A stretch of 7,741 nt of DNA from Candidatus Campbelliibacteriota bacterium (GTDB lineage Bacteria > Patescibacteriota > Minisyncoccia > Phycocordibacterales > CSBR16-193). Positions 1 through 5,691 of the stretch are shown one piece after another (the first letter of the stretch is position 1; each line of letters starts with the position of its first letter). The notes beneath the pieces are model-generated. The model was not told the origin of the DNA, did no database searches, and saw nothing but the letters and a program-made list of their open reading frames with translations. The position numbers and the translations under genes were made by a program. The stretch is taken from assembly GCA_007129455.1 (NCBI GenBank), contig SKVL01000034.1, positions 1-7,741 on the forward strand, written 5' to 3'.

Positions 1-447
1 GACAGACAAGGAAACGGACTGGTGAGAGCAGACTTGGCTGTAAGGGCGGTTAGCGAGGTTGAGCCTCTACCTCCTCCAGGTGATGAGCCTGAGCCTGAAC
101 CACAACCTGATCCGGAACCTGTGGAACCTACAGACGGCATAATAAGCGTCGAAACATTAAAAGTAACCTCTTGGTGGCAAAACAGAAACTTTTGGCGAGC
201 TGATGTTGCAATAAAAGTGACAGATGAAGGTGGCTCACCTGTAAAAGGTGCGGAAGTCCGGGGTATGTTTGAGAACAACGGAAGCATTGTCGGTTTTACG
301 AACGAAAATGGAGAAGTTGCTCTCGCGAGCGGAAATTTTCGAAGTAATGTTATAAAAACAACATTTGAATTAATTTCCGTATCTTTCGAGCAATACATCT
401 GGGGCGAAAATTTTGTTCCAATAGATATTAACCAACCTTCAAGATAA
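1..447 (+). CDS. C-terminal end of a secreted subtilisin-like (S8) serine protease, partial
   Basis: The frame is open from base 1, so the gene begins left of the window and only the last 148 residues are seen. The first residues, GNGLVRADLAVRAV, match the closing helix of subtilisin-family catalytic domains, which usually read G-x-G-(L/V)-V-(D/N)-A-x-x-A-V. A Pro/Glu/Asp linker follows (window residues about 21-44), then a beta-rich domain (about 47-141) with V-x-D-x-x-G-x-P-V-x-G-A-x-V and a T-N-E-N-G-E-V turn. This is the Ig-like pattern often attached to secreted proteases. The catalytic Asp, His and Ser would lie outside the window, so activity cannot be judged. The GTG at 22 is an internal valine, not a start. 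The gene ends with TAA followed by a strong terminator. Other secreted proteins share the Ig-like domain; the protease call rests on the short N-terminal match plus the architecture. Confidence 0.7.
   Translation, partial: DRQGNGLVRADLAVRAVSEVEPLPPPGDEPEPEPQPDPEPVEPTDGIISVETLKVTSWWQNRNFWRADVAIKVTDEGGSPVKGAEVRGMFENNGSIVGFTNENGEVALASGNFRSNVIKTTFELISVSFEQYIWGENFVPIDINQPSR
84..129 (+). repeat. Degenerate hexanucleotide repeat coding for the Pro/Glu linker
   Basis: Successive GAGCCT, GAACCA, GATCCG and GAACCT units encode alternating acidic residue and proline. It is a low-complexity spacer between the protease domain and the C-terminal beta domain, and slippage could change its length. Confidence 0.6.
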
Positions 448-468
448 AGCTTAAGAACAATAAGCAAT

Positions 469-503
469 AAAAAGACCGACCTGGAAAAGTCGGTCTTTTT
501 TTG
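469..503 (+). terminator. Intrinsic terminator of the S8 protease gene
   Basis: A perfect stem pairs AAAAAGACCGAC (469-480) with GTCGGTCTTTTT (489-500) around the 8-nt loop CTGGAAAA, and the T run continues to 502. It lies 22 nt after the stop codon. A-rich sequence on the left flank means it could also work on the opposite strand. Confidence 0.88.
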
Positions 504-514
504 TTTGTTTTTCG

Positions 515-523
515 TGTTAGAAT
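515..523 (+). promoter_or_regulatory. Putative extended -10 promoter for the anchored beta-domain gene
   Basis: TGTTAGAAT fits TGn plus a 5/6 match to TATAAT. Transcription would start near 530, giving a leader of about 44 nt before the ATG at 574. No convincing -35 box is visible because the terminator T run lies there. Confidence 0.4.
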
Positions 524-554
524 CAAAACATAGGTCGAAAAGAGATTATCAATT

Positions 555-569
555 TAGTCTTTAAGACTA
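555..569 (+). promoter_or_regulatory. Perfect 15-bp palindrome just upstream of the start codon
   Basis: TAGTCTT-T-AAGACTA has two perfect 7-base arms about one central base and ends 4 nt before the ATG at 574, where a ribosome binding site would be. As DNA it looks like an operator dyad. As RNA it could form a 5-bp stem with a 5-nt loop. Its function is not known. Confidence 0.45.
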
Positions 570-573
570 GCAA

Positions 574-1005
574 ATGAGCAAAAAAACATTAATATTTGTC
601 TTAATCGCTCTTATCATCGTCCTTCTTTTGGTTAACCTGTTCAGAGCGGAAAAAGAACCCGAGCCGGTAGTTGACGAACCAACCCCACCCGCAGTGGAAG
701 AAGAGACCGGTATTGTGGTTGAGAGCCTCCTTTTAAACGGTGAAGAAGGTCCCCTGCTACTGACAACCGATGATCCGTCGGTCATCACCGCCACGGTCAG
801 AAACGACTCCGATGAGGAGAAAGAGGTTCTCTTGAGTGTGAGAATGGAGGGTGAACAGTTTGATGAAAGACACGACTGGACATACACTGTAGCCCCGGGA
901 GAGATTTTGGAGATAGAAGAGGTAAGAGAAGAACACCGAACATGGTACCCTGGAGAGTTCACGGTGGAACTCGAGGGTCACACGATCGAAGTTACGGTTG
1001 AGTAG
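574..1005 (+). CDS. Membrane-anchored small beta-domain protein of unknown function
   Basis: The 143-residue protein starts MSKK and has a single hydrophobic segment at residues 5-23 that should act as an uncleaved signal anchor. An acidic, proline-rich linker follows (about 26-46), then a beta-rich domain (about 47-143). That domain contains S-V-I-T-A-T-V-R-N-D-S-D and V-A-P-G-E, as in CARDB/Ig-like sandwich domains that carry a conserved 'NxG/NDS' turn. No cysteine or catalytic motif is visible, so a structural or binding role outside the membrane is more likely than an enzyme. No Shine-Dalgarno sequence precedes the ATG; a palindrome occupies that place. The same strand and the same linker-plus-beta-domain style as the preceding protease suggest a related surface role, but a terminator and a separate promoter split the two. 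The family is not recognised. Confidence 0.8.
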   Translation: MSKKTLIFVLIALIIVLLLVNLFRAEKEPEPVVDEPTPPAVEEETGIVVESLLLNGEEGPLLLTTDDPSVITATVRNDSDEEKEVLLSVRMEGEQFDERHDWTYTVAPGEILEIEEVREEHRTWYPGEFTVELEGHTIEVTVE

Positions 1006-1026
1006 TTTTAAAAAAAAATGAAACAG

Positions 1027-1063
1027 AAACCGCGCCGGAGTTCCCGCGCGGTTTTTGTTTTTT
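1027..1063 (+). terminator. Intrinsic terminator between convergent genes, possibly bidirectional
   Basis: AAACCGCGC (1027-1035) pairs with GCGCGGTTT (1046-1054), followed by a T-rich run to 1063. On the opposite strand the same stem is followed by a T-rich tract after about 8 nt, so it may also end galU transcripts. It lies 21 nt after the plus-strand stop and 20 nt from the galU stop. Confidence 0.82.
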
Positions 1064-1083
1064 AAGACCCTTCAACCCAAACC

Positions 1084-1947
1084 TTAAAGATACTTCTTGA
1101 GATAACCTTTCAGTCCCCTCTTTATCTCCGGATGCTTCAGCCCCATCTCGATCTGCGCCCTGACAAAGTCAAGCTTGTCTCCGCAGTCGTAACGGACCCC
1201 TTCAAAGGAGCGCGCATACAGACTGCCTCCTTTTTTGATGTGGGTAATAAAAGCGTCGGCAAGGCGTATCTCTCCGTCTTTGCCGGATCTCTGTGATCTT
1301 AAGATGTTGAATATCTCCGGAGTTATGACATAACGACCGACCACCGCCTCTGTGGAAGGAGCTTCGCTCGGTTCCGGCTTTTCAACGAAACTTTTGACCA
1401 GCCATTCATTCTTGCTCTTCTTCTCTCCATCTATGACCCCGTACCTTGAAACATTCTTTTTCGGAACCTTGGTGACCGCCAAAACCGGAGCATTCGTACG
1501 CTCATATGTTTCAATAAGCTCTCCTATCGCGGAGTGTTTTGAGTCTATGATGTCATCACCGAAAAGAACCGCCACAGGTTCAACACCAATCAAGGGAGCG
1601 GCGCTTAAAAGCGCGTGTCCGTCGCCTTTGGGTGTCCTCTGTCTCACGAAAGCGAAGTTAGCCAAATTTTCAATTGACCTTATATTCTCCAAAAGATCGT
1701 CTTTACCTTTTTGCCTGAGCCGATACTCCAGCTCAAAGTTTCGGTCAAAATGGTCCTCTATCGCTCTTTTACCCAAAGCGGTAACAAAGATTATCGTCTC
1801 CACTCCGGCTTTAACCGCCTCTTCCACTATGTACTGGATGACGGGCTTATCCACCACTGAAAGCATCTCCTTGGGTTGCGCTTTTGTTGCCGGCAAAAAC
1901 CTGGTTCCCATACCGGCGACGGGAATGATCGCTTTTTTTATTTTCAT
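1084..1947 (-). CDS. galU: UTP--glucose-1-phosphate uridylyltransferase
   Basis: This cytoplasmic enzyme makes UDP-glucose from UTP and glucose-1-phosphate, the sugar donor for surface glycans and glycolipids. The 287 residues match the usual GalU length of about 290. The nucleotide-binding signature G-M-G-T-R-F-L-P-A-T-K is at residues 12-22, followed by K26-E-M-L. The uridine loop region reads P-K-G-D-G-H-A-L (107-113), G-D-D with the metal-binding Asp is at 130-132, F-V-E-K-P with the catalytic-type lysine at 187-191, G-E-I-R-L-A-D-A at 225-232, and Y-D-C-G-D-K at 253-258. All family landmarks are present and in order, so it should be active. The ATG at 1947 has no clear Shine-Dalgarno sequence, and a promoter-like -10 box lies 9 nt upstream, giving a very short leader. 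RmlA-type thymidylyltransferases are related, but the motif set and length favour GalU. Confidence 0.95.
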   Translation of the reverse strand: MKIKKAIIPVAGMGTRFLPATKAQPKEMLSVVDKPVIQYIVEEAVKAGVETIIFVTALGKRAIEDHFDRNFELEYRLRQKGKDDLLENIRSIENLANFAFVRQRTPKGDGHALLSAAPLIGVEPVAVLFGDDIIDSKHSAIGELIETYERTNAPVLAVTKVPKKNVSRYGVIDGEKKSKNEWLVKSFVEKPEPSEAPSTEAVVGRYVITPEIFNILRSQRSGKDGEIRLADAFITHIKKGGSLYARSFEGVRYDCGDKLDFVRAQIEMGLKHPEIKRGLKGYLKKYL

Positions 1948-1956
1948 ATGAGGTAT

Positions 1957-1985
1957 ATGATAACTCTTTATCCCGTTTTTGAAAA
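1957..1985 (-). promoter_or_regulatory. Putative galU promoter
   Basis: On the minus strand, TTTTCA (1985-1980, 4/6 to TTGACA) and TATCAT (1962-1957, 5/6 to TATAAT) are separated by 17 bp. Only 9 nt separate the -10 box from the galU ATG, so the transcript would carry a leader of about 2-3 nt. Confidence 0.45.
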
Positions 1986-1992
1986 TATAAGT

Positions 1993-1998
1993 TATAAT
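1993..1998 (+). promoter_or_regulatory. Putative -10 box of the L,D-transpeptidase gene
   Basis: A perfect TATAAT lies in an AT-rich spacer between divergent genes and predicts a start near 2005, which gives a leader of about 44 nt to the ATG at 2049. No good -35 box is found at 16-18 bp, so an activator may be needed. Confidence 0.42.
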
Positions 1999-2011
1999 AT
2001 AAGTAATTGGG

Positions 2012-2035
2012 GAAAATATCGGTTCTGATATTTTC
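2012..2035 (+). promoter_or_regulatory. Perfect inverted repeat in the L,D-transpeptidase leader
   Basis: GAAAATATC (2012-2020), a 6-base spacer GGTTCT, and GATATTTTC (2027-2035) form a perfect 9-bp inverted repeat between the predicted transcription start and the ATG at 2049. It could be an RNA hairpin in the leader or an operator dyad. A third copy of the half-site, GAAAATAT, is at 1981-1988, 31 bp away and overlapping the galU -35 box. No T run follows, so a simple terminator is unlikely. Confidence 0.55.
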
Positions 2036-2048
2036 GCAAATTTTGATT

Positions 2049-3440
2049 ATGGCTGAAAAAAACTTCAGAGATCACATGGAGACCGTCTCACGCATCGCCT
2101 CCTTTCAAATACCCTTCTCGGTCGTCGTTTTGATCTACGGACTGTCTTTCTGGATTGTCATCTTCGTATATTTCCATTTCTATAACTTCCCGGTCTACGA
2201 GATAACTCTGCCGAACTATGAAGGTGAGGCTTTCGTTTTGGAGTACGGACCGCAGATGTCACTGCAAGACGAGCTCTACTTTAACGATGTCAAAGAGATC
2301 TTTATAAAAAAAGAAAGCAGTTTCATTGTCGCCAACCTCGAAAAGATGACAATGCAGGGATACAAAGGAGGCGAGAAGGTGCTTGAATTCCCTATCGCCG
2401 CAAAAGGTCAAGACGGCACATGGACCGAGACCCCGGCCGGTCTTTACCGAGTCGAGTGGAAAACCGAATCCCACCACTCCAGCTTATACGGCGTCACTAT
2501 GCCTTACAGTGTTCAGTTCTTCGGAAACTATTTCATTCACGGCTGGCCGTATCATCCCGACGGCAGAGCGGTCGCCTCTCCCGTCTCAGCCGGCTGTATC
2601 CGACTTGAAACGGAAAACGCACAAGAACTCTATGATATAGCAAGAGTGGGAATGCCTGTCTTGGTTTTCGAAAAAGGATACTCTCGCGACGACTTCGCCT
2701 ACTTCGGCAGTGTCGGTGATATCTCCGCCGAAAAGTATTTGTTAGTTGATCTCAAAAGTGACTTCGTTTTTTCCCGAAAGGGCTCGGATGAGCCTTTTTC
2801 CATAAAAGGGCTCAGTAAGCTTCCCTTGGGGCTGATCGCCGGTGAGAGACACTTCATTGGATCCAACATCATCGTTCCGGAAATTGCCGTGGGGAAAAAA
2901 ACATACAAGCCGCGCTTTAAAGTCGGGGAGGAAGTGACCCTTTACACGCTACTTGCGGTACTTCTCTCGGAGTCCTCCAACGAGGCCTCCCACTCAATCA
3001 TCACCCATATGGGAAACAGTAACACCGCATCTTTACTCAACAACCATCTGTATTCCTTGGGCATGCAAGACACCCACATCAAAGATCCCTCGGGGCACAT
3101 TGAGAATGTTTCGACCTTGAGAGATTTGGTCTCCCTGTCAAAATATCTGTATTTCAACAGAATGTCACTGTTGGAGATAAGCAGGGGCAAACTGAACTCG
3201 GTCTACTTGAATCCGAATCACAATGACATAACTCCCAATCATTCTTTAAAGGAGAACGTCTCCTTCGCCGGAGGTTTCATTCCCCATGACGGAGAAGATT
3301 TCGAAGGAGTAAGCCTTGCAATCTTTGAGATGGAGGTTCACGGAGAAAAAAGACCGATAGCCATAATCGTCGCCGGCTCATCGAATCCCGCGGAAGACAT
3401 CCTGAAACTATTCGATTCCGTCAGACTCACATCCGACTGA
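2049..3440 (+). CDS. Membrane-anchored L,D-transpeptidase (YkuD) fused to a degenerate D,D-carboxypeptidase-like (S11) domain
   Basis: From the ATG at 2049 the protein has 463 residues. A hydrophobic anchor spans about 20-43. An L,D-transpeptidase domain follows (about 85-208) with the family's H-G at 164-165 and S-x-G-C-x-R at 180-185, so Cys183 is the expected nucleophile for 3-3 peptidoglycan cross-links outside the membrane. A second domain (about 228-460) aligns with S11 carboxypeptidases/penicillin-binding proteins: L-V-D-L at 232-235, an S-x-N box S309-S-N311, and L-G-M-x-x-T-H-x-x-D-P-S-G at 337-349, then N-V-S-T-x-R-D-L. The SxxK box reads G254-L-S-K257 and the KTG box reads A407-G-G409, so this half looks catalytically dead. 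A TTG at 2007 would extend the frame by 14 residues, but it lies beside the predicted transcription start; ATG 2049 is preferred. The stop is 11 nt from a convergent gene. Confidence 0.9.
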   Translation: MAEKNFRDHMETVSRIASFQIPFSVVVLIYGLSFWIVIFVYFHFYNFPVYEITLPNYEGEAFVLEYGPQMSLQDELYFNDVKEIFIKKESSFIVANLEKMTMQGYKGGEKVLEFPIAAKGQDGTWTETPAGLYRVEWKTESHHSSLYGVTMPYSVQFFGNYFIHGWPYHPDGRAVASPVSAGCIRLETENAQELYDIARVGMPVLVFEKGYSRDDFAYFGSVGDISAEKYLLVDLKSDFVFSRKGSDEPFSIKGLSKLPLGLIAGERHFIGSNIIVPEIAVGKKTYKPRFKVGEEVTLYTLLAVLLSESSNEASHSIITHMGNSNTASLLNNHLYSLGMQDTHIKDPSGHIENVSTLRDLVSLSKYLYFNRMSLLEISRGKLNSVYLNPNHNDITPNHSLKENVSFAGGFIPHDGEDFEGVSLAIFEMEVHGEKRPIAIIVAGSSNPAEDILKLFDSVRLTSD

Positions 3441-3451
3441 TGCGCTTGAAC

Positions 3452-3808
3452 TCAAGAAACACGACTCCCCGCTCCGACGCTTTTTAAGGGAGATAGAACC
3501 ACCGGACCCTTCTCTCCGCTAGAGGCGAGAATCATGCCTTGACTTTCATACCCCATAATCTCTCTCGGCTCAAGATTGGCAAGCACGACCACCTGCCTGC
3601 CCTCCAAATCACTCGGGTCATAGCTTTTACCCACGCCGGCAACCAGCTGTCTCTCCCCATCTTCTCCCAGATCCACCGAAAGAAGCAGTAACTTATCCGA
3701 GCCTTCCACTCTTTCGGCTTTGGAAATGGAACCCACGCGAATATCAAGCTTTAAAAAATCTTCGAATTTTATTGTTTCCTTCATGCTACTTTTATTATTA
3801 ACTGTCAT
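3452..3808 (-). CDS. Stand-alone tRNA-binding OB-fold protein (MetRS C-terminal domain / CsaA-like)
   Basis: A protein of at most 118 residues that is essentially one tRNA-binding (EMAP-II/Trbp111-type) OB fold. Visible family features are F-E-D-F-L-K-L-D-I-R-V-G (15-26), A-E-R-V-E-G-S-D-K-L-L (31-41), V-D-L-G-E-D-G-x-R-Q-L-V-A-G (45-58), V-V-V-L-A-N-L-E-P (73-81) and G-Y-E-S-Q-G-M-I-L-A (86-95). Such domains bind the elbow of tRNA, either as the C-terminal dimer domain of methionyl-tRNA synthetase or as free proteins such as Trbp111 and CsaA. The catalytic synthetase part is absent here, so it is a trans-acting factor or a CsaA-like protein. The start may be Met1 at 3808, which a -10 box predicts to be the first transcribed base, or Met9 at 3784, where family members usually begin. 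Its own divergent promoter is shared with the PspC-domain gene. Confidence 0.88.
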   Translation of the reverse strand: MTVNNKSSMKETIKFEDFLKLDIRVGSISKAERVEGSDKLLLLSVDLGEDGERQLVAGVGKSYDPSDLEGRQVVVLANLEPREIMGYESQGMILASSGEKGPVVLSPLKSVGAGSRVS

Positions 3809-3814
3809 CTGAAC

Positions 3815-3823
3815 ATTCTATCA
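3815..3823 (-). promoter_or_regulatory. Extended -10 promoter of the tRNA-binding protein gene, leaderless geometry
   Basis: On the minus strand TGATAGAAT (3823-3815) fits TGn plus a 5/6 match to TATAAT. Exactly 6 nt follow before the ATG at 3808, so transcription would begin at or next to that A. No convincing -35 box is seen. Confidence 0.5.
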
Positions 3824-3846
3824 TTTTTTGAAACATAAATTTAAAA

Positions 3847-3875
3847 TTGAACCGGCCAAAGAATTTATATATAAT
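3847..3875 (+). promoter_or_regulatory. Sigma-70-type promoter of the PspC-domain gene
   Basis: TTGAAC (3847-3852, 4/6), a 17-bp spacer and a perfect TATAAT (3870-3875) make the best housekeeping promoter in the window. The predicted start is near 3882, about 20 nt before the ATG at 3902. Confidence 0.62.
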
Positions 3876-3901
3876 CAGTTATTATAGTTATTTTAAAAAA
3901 T

Positions 3902-4717
3902 ATGGAAGATCAAAATAAAAATATGAAAAAACTAAAAAGAAGCAAAACAGACAGAGTGATAGCCGGAGTTTTCGGCGGAATGGGAGAGTACTTCCAAATA
4001 GATCCGGTCATATTTCGACTGGCCGGTGTTTTAGTGTTTTTCCTGTCCGGTTTCATTCCCTTCATCATCGCCTATATCATCGCCATCGTGATAATTCCCG
4101 AAAATGAGACGGGGTCGGAGACAACAACCTCCCCCCCGGTCCATAAAAAGTGGTGGTTTTGGTTGCTCATCTTGATACTGTTATTCTTATTCCTCTCCCC
4201 TCTATTGGCATTTCTGGGCTTTAAAAACTTCTCAAAAACCTTAGACTTCCAAGAATGGCAAACATTCATTACGGAAAAATTTGAAGAAACTCAACTCTCT
4301 GAAAGGACCCACATTGCGGAACGGGTACTTCCCGGTCCTAAAAGGTCTTCCGTCAACGAATATCTCGAAGAGAATATCATTACGGCAAATTTCGACGGAG
4401 AGATCTTCGCCGAATACCACGAATTCGGCCGAGGTGTCGGTGAACTGTTCATATGGGCTTACGTGGCCGAGCTTTACGAGTTGGATGAAGATCTCAAAAC
4501 CAGCACGGCGACTTCCCTACCTTTGGTTATAACCTTCTCCGAAGAAGAGCTCACGGGACATCACGCCCCTCGAGACGGCTCATATTACTCGGAGGACATA
4601 AAAGAGATGTTCCCTCCTCGCCACCATAATGAGATCTTGTACTTCCAATCAATACACAAAGAGACCTTGAACGGTCTGATTGGAGATGTTGAAAACAAAG
4701 CAAGACTCAGTCTTTGA
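3902..4717 (+). CDS. PspC-domain membrane protein with a long uncharacterised C-terminal region
   Basis: Residues 8-67 are a clear PspC domain: K-K-L-K-R-S-K-T-D-R-V-I-A-G-V-F-G-G-M-G-E-Y-F, then I-D-P and a hydrophobic stretch (about 38-65) ending I-I-P-E. PspC proteins act at the inner membrane, classically in envelope-stress signalling. A linker is followed by a second membrane helix (about 84-106) that begins K-K-W-W-F-W. The remaining 165 residues are soluble and charged, far longer than a simple PspC protein. Within them are G-R-G-V-G-E-L-F-I-W-A-Y-V-A-E-L-Y (176-192), a Ser/Thr-rich strand region and P-R-D-G-S-Y-Y-S-E-D-I-K-E-M-F-P (223-238). This looks like a folded domain that I cannot name. 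ATG 3902 is upstream of an alternative ATG at 3923 (Met8), where the PspC homology begins; neither has a Shine-Dalgarno sequence. The partner PspA/PspB genes are not in the window. Confidence 0.9.
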   Translation: MEDQNKNMKKLKRSKTDRVIAGVFGGMGEYFQIDPVIFRLAGVLVFFLSGFIPFIIAYIIAIVIIPENETGSETTTSPPVHKKWWFWLLILILLFLFLSPLLAFLGFKNFSKTLDFQEWQTFITEKFEETQLSERTHIAERVLPGPKRSSVNEYLEENIITANFDGEIFAEYHEFGRGVGELFIWAYVAELYELDEDLKTSTATSLPLVITFSEEELTGHHAPRDGSYYSEDIKEMFPPRHHNEILYFQSIHKETLNGLIGDVENKARLSL

Positions 4718-4812
4718 TAAATATCAAAAAATTGATTATTTTGTAACCTCGAACTAAACCTCGCTCAAGATTTTTAGAGCACCCCCCCCCTAAAAGACAA
4801 CAGCCTCTAACA
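4718..4812. other. Convergent intergenic spacer with a C9 run
   Basis: This 95-bp spacer separates two stop codons. It contains nine consecutive C residues (4782-4790) flanked by a weak inverted repeat TTTTAG (4772-4777) / CTAAAA (4790-4795). Two AACCTCG copies are 12 bp apart (4745-4751 and 4757-4763). A short A/T-rich dyad TTTGAT/ATCAAA (4713-4728) overlaps the PspC-gene stop. No GC-rich stem with a T run is seen, so no standard terminator can be named. Confidence 0.6.
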
Positions 4813-5685
4813 TCAACGTAAAACTTCGGAAACCGGCACGAAATTCGCGCGCTCTTTGAGTCTCGGTATTTCCTCGACCAAAACCGATATGGTCTCCGGA
4901 GAACTGTGACCTATGGCTATCGCTTCACCCTTTTCTTCGGCCAAGCGTACGGCTTCCAAAAGCTTGTCTCTTATATCATCAGGATCTCGGGAATTATCCA
5001 AAAAAACATCCCTTACGGCGGTTTTTATACCCTTTTCCCGAGCCAATGAGAAACCCTTTGAAGCGCCTATCGTGAAGCTGTCAACAAAGAAAAGGTCCTC
5101 TTGCTTGATAGCGTCAAGTAAAACACTCATTGCCTCTCTGTCCGATGTAAAGCGAGACCCTTTGTGATTATTAACCCCAACCACATAATGCCTCAGCTCT
5201 TTCAAGCTTTCATTTAAAAATCGCTCCATTTCTTCCTGTGTCATATCCACTTTCAACATGCGGTCCTCAATATTTTCCTCGGATACCGGTTCAAGGGGTA
5301 AATGAAGTATCATCTCTTGTCTTTTCGAGAAAAACTCCGCCACTTGTAACGTATGATCCCTAAAAGGCAGAACGGCCAGTGTCAGGTCGGCATCTATATC
5401 GTCAATACTCATATCGATCGCCAAGTTGTTACCCAGATCATCTATGATAATGGAAACACTGGGTAGATCAATCGGGTCTTCATCGGAATACGGCTTTTCT
5501 TCAGGCAATTCAAATTCGTCATCTTTCTCTTTATCATCCGGACCCGTTTCGGGTTTATCGTTATCTTTTTCCACAAGATCCGTTCCTTCATCTATTTCGT
5601 TTTCATAAAACTCCCGATTTTCCCACCCGAATACAAGCAAACCCAACACAAGAATGAGAATGAAGATAATAATATTCTTTTTCAT
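4813..5685 (-). CDS. Membrane-anchored divergent polysaccharide deacetylase (YibQ/DUF610-like)
   Basis: The 290-residue protein has an N-terminal hydrophobic anchor (about 4-20), a strongly acidic linker (21-73), and a NodB-barrel-like domain (76-290) of the divergent polysaccharide deacetylase 2 family. Family landmarks are I-I-I-D-D-L-G-N-N (79-87), the strand A-V-L-P-F (104-108), H-L-P-L-E-P (128-133), N-N-H-K-G-S-R-F-T (172-180), F-F-V-D-S (199-203), R-D-V-F-L-D-N (225-231) and G-H-S-S-P-E-T (259-265). The Asp82-Asp83 pair and His174 match the expected metal-site positions, so activity is plausible. The substrate is unknown; an envelope sugar polymer is expected because the domain should face outwards. 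A -10 box sits 6 nt from the ATG and no Shine-Dalgarno sequence is seen. It diverges from the phosphatidyltransferase gene and converges on the PspC-domain gene. Confidence 0.9.
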   Translation of the reverse strand: MKKNIIIFILILVLGLLVFGWENREFYENEIDEGTDLVEKDNDKPETGPDDKEKDDEFELPEEKPYSDEDPIDLPSVSIIIDDLGNNLAIDMSIDDIDADLTLAVLPFRDHTLQVAEFFSKRQEMILHLPLEPVSEENIEDRMLKVDMTQEEMERFLNESLKELRHYVVGVNNHKGSRFTSDREAMSVLLDAIKQEDLFFVDSFTIGASKGFSLAREKGIKTAVRDVFLDNSRDPDDIRDKLLEAVRLAEEKGEAIAIGHSSPETISVLVEEIPRLKERANFVPVSEVLR

Positions 5686-5691
5686 ATTTGG

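Noticed and set aside
567..962. A 131-codon open frame on the minus strand opposite the anchored beta-domain gene
   Set aside because: Ser-rich antisense shadow; the plus-strand gene has a clear membrane anchor, linker and domain, plus a terminator after it.
1405..1625. GalU with GDGHAL in place of the GLGHAV of Escherichia coli as a functional oddity
   Set aside because: The change lies at a position that varies among GalU-like enzymes, and all catalytic landmarks are intact, so it is treated as ordinary divergence.
1352..1951. A 199-codon open frame on the plus strand opposite galU
   Set aside because: It is fully antisense to a well-conserved galU, has a Ser/Thr/Lys-rich composition typical of shadow frames, and matches no family.
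2007..2048. TTG start adding 14 residues to the L,D-transpeptidase
   Set aside because: The TTG lies about 2 nt from the predicted transcription start, and the extension would read through the inverted repeat. ATG 2049 followed by a charged stretch and the membrane anchor is more natural. Not fully excluded.
4772..4795. C9 tract as a phase-variation switch
   Set aside because: It lies outside both coding regions after their stops and is not between promoter elements of any visible gene.
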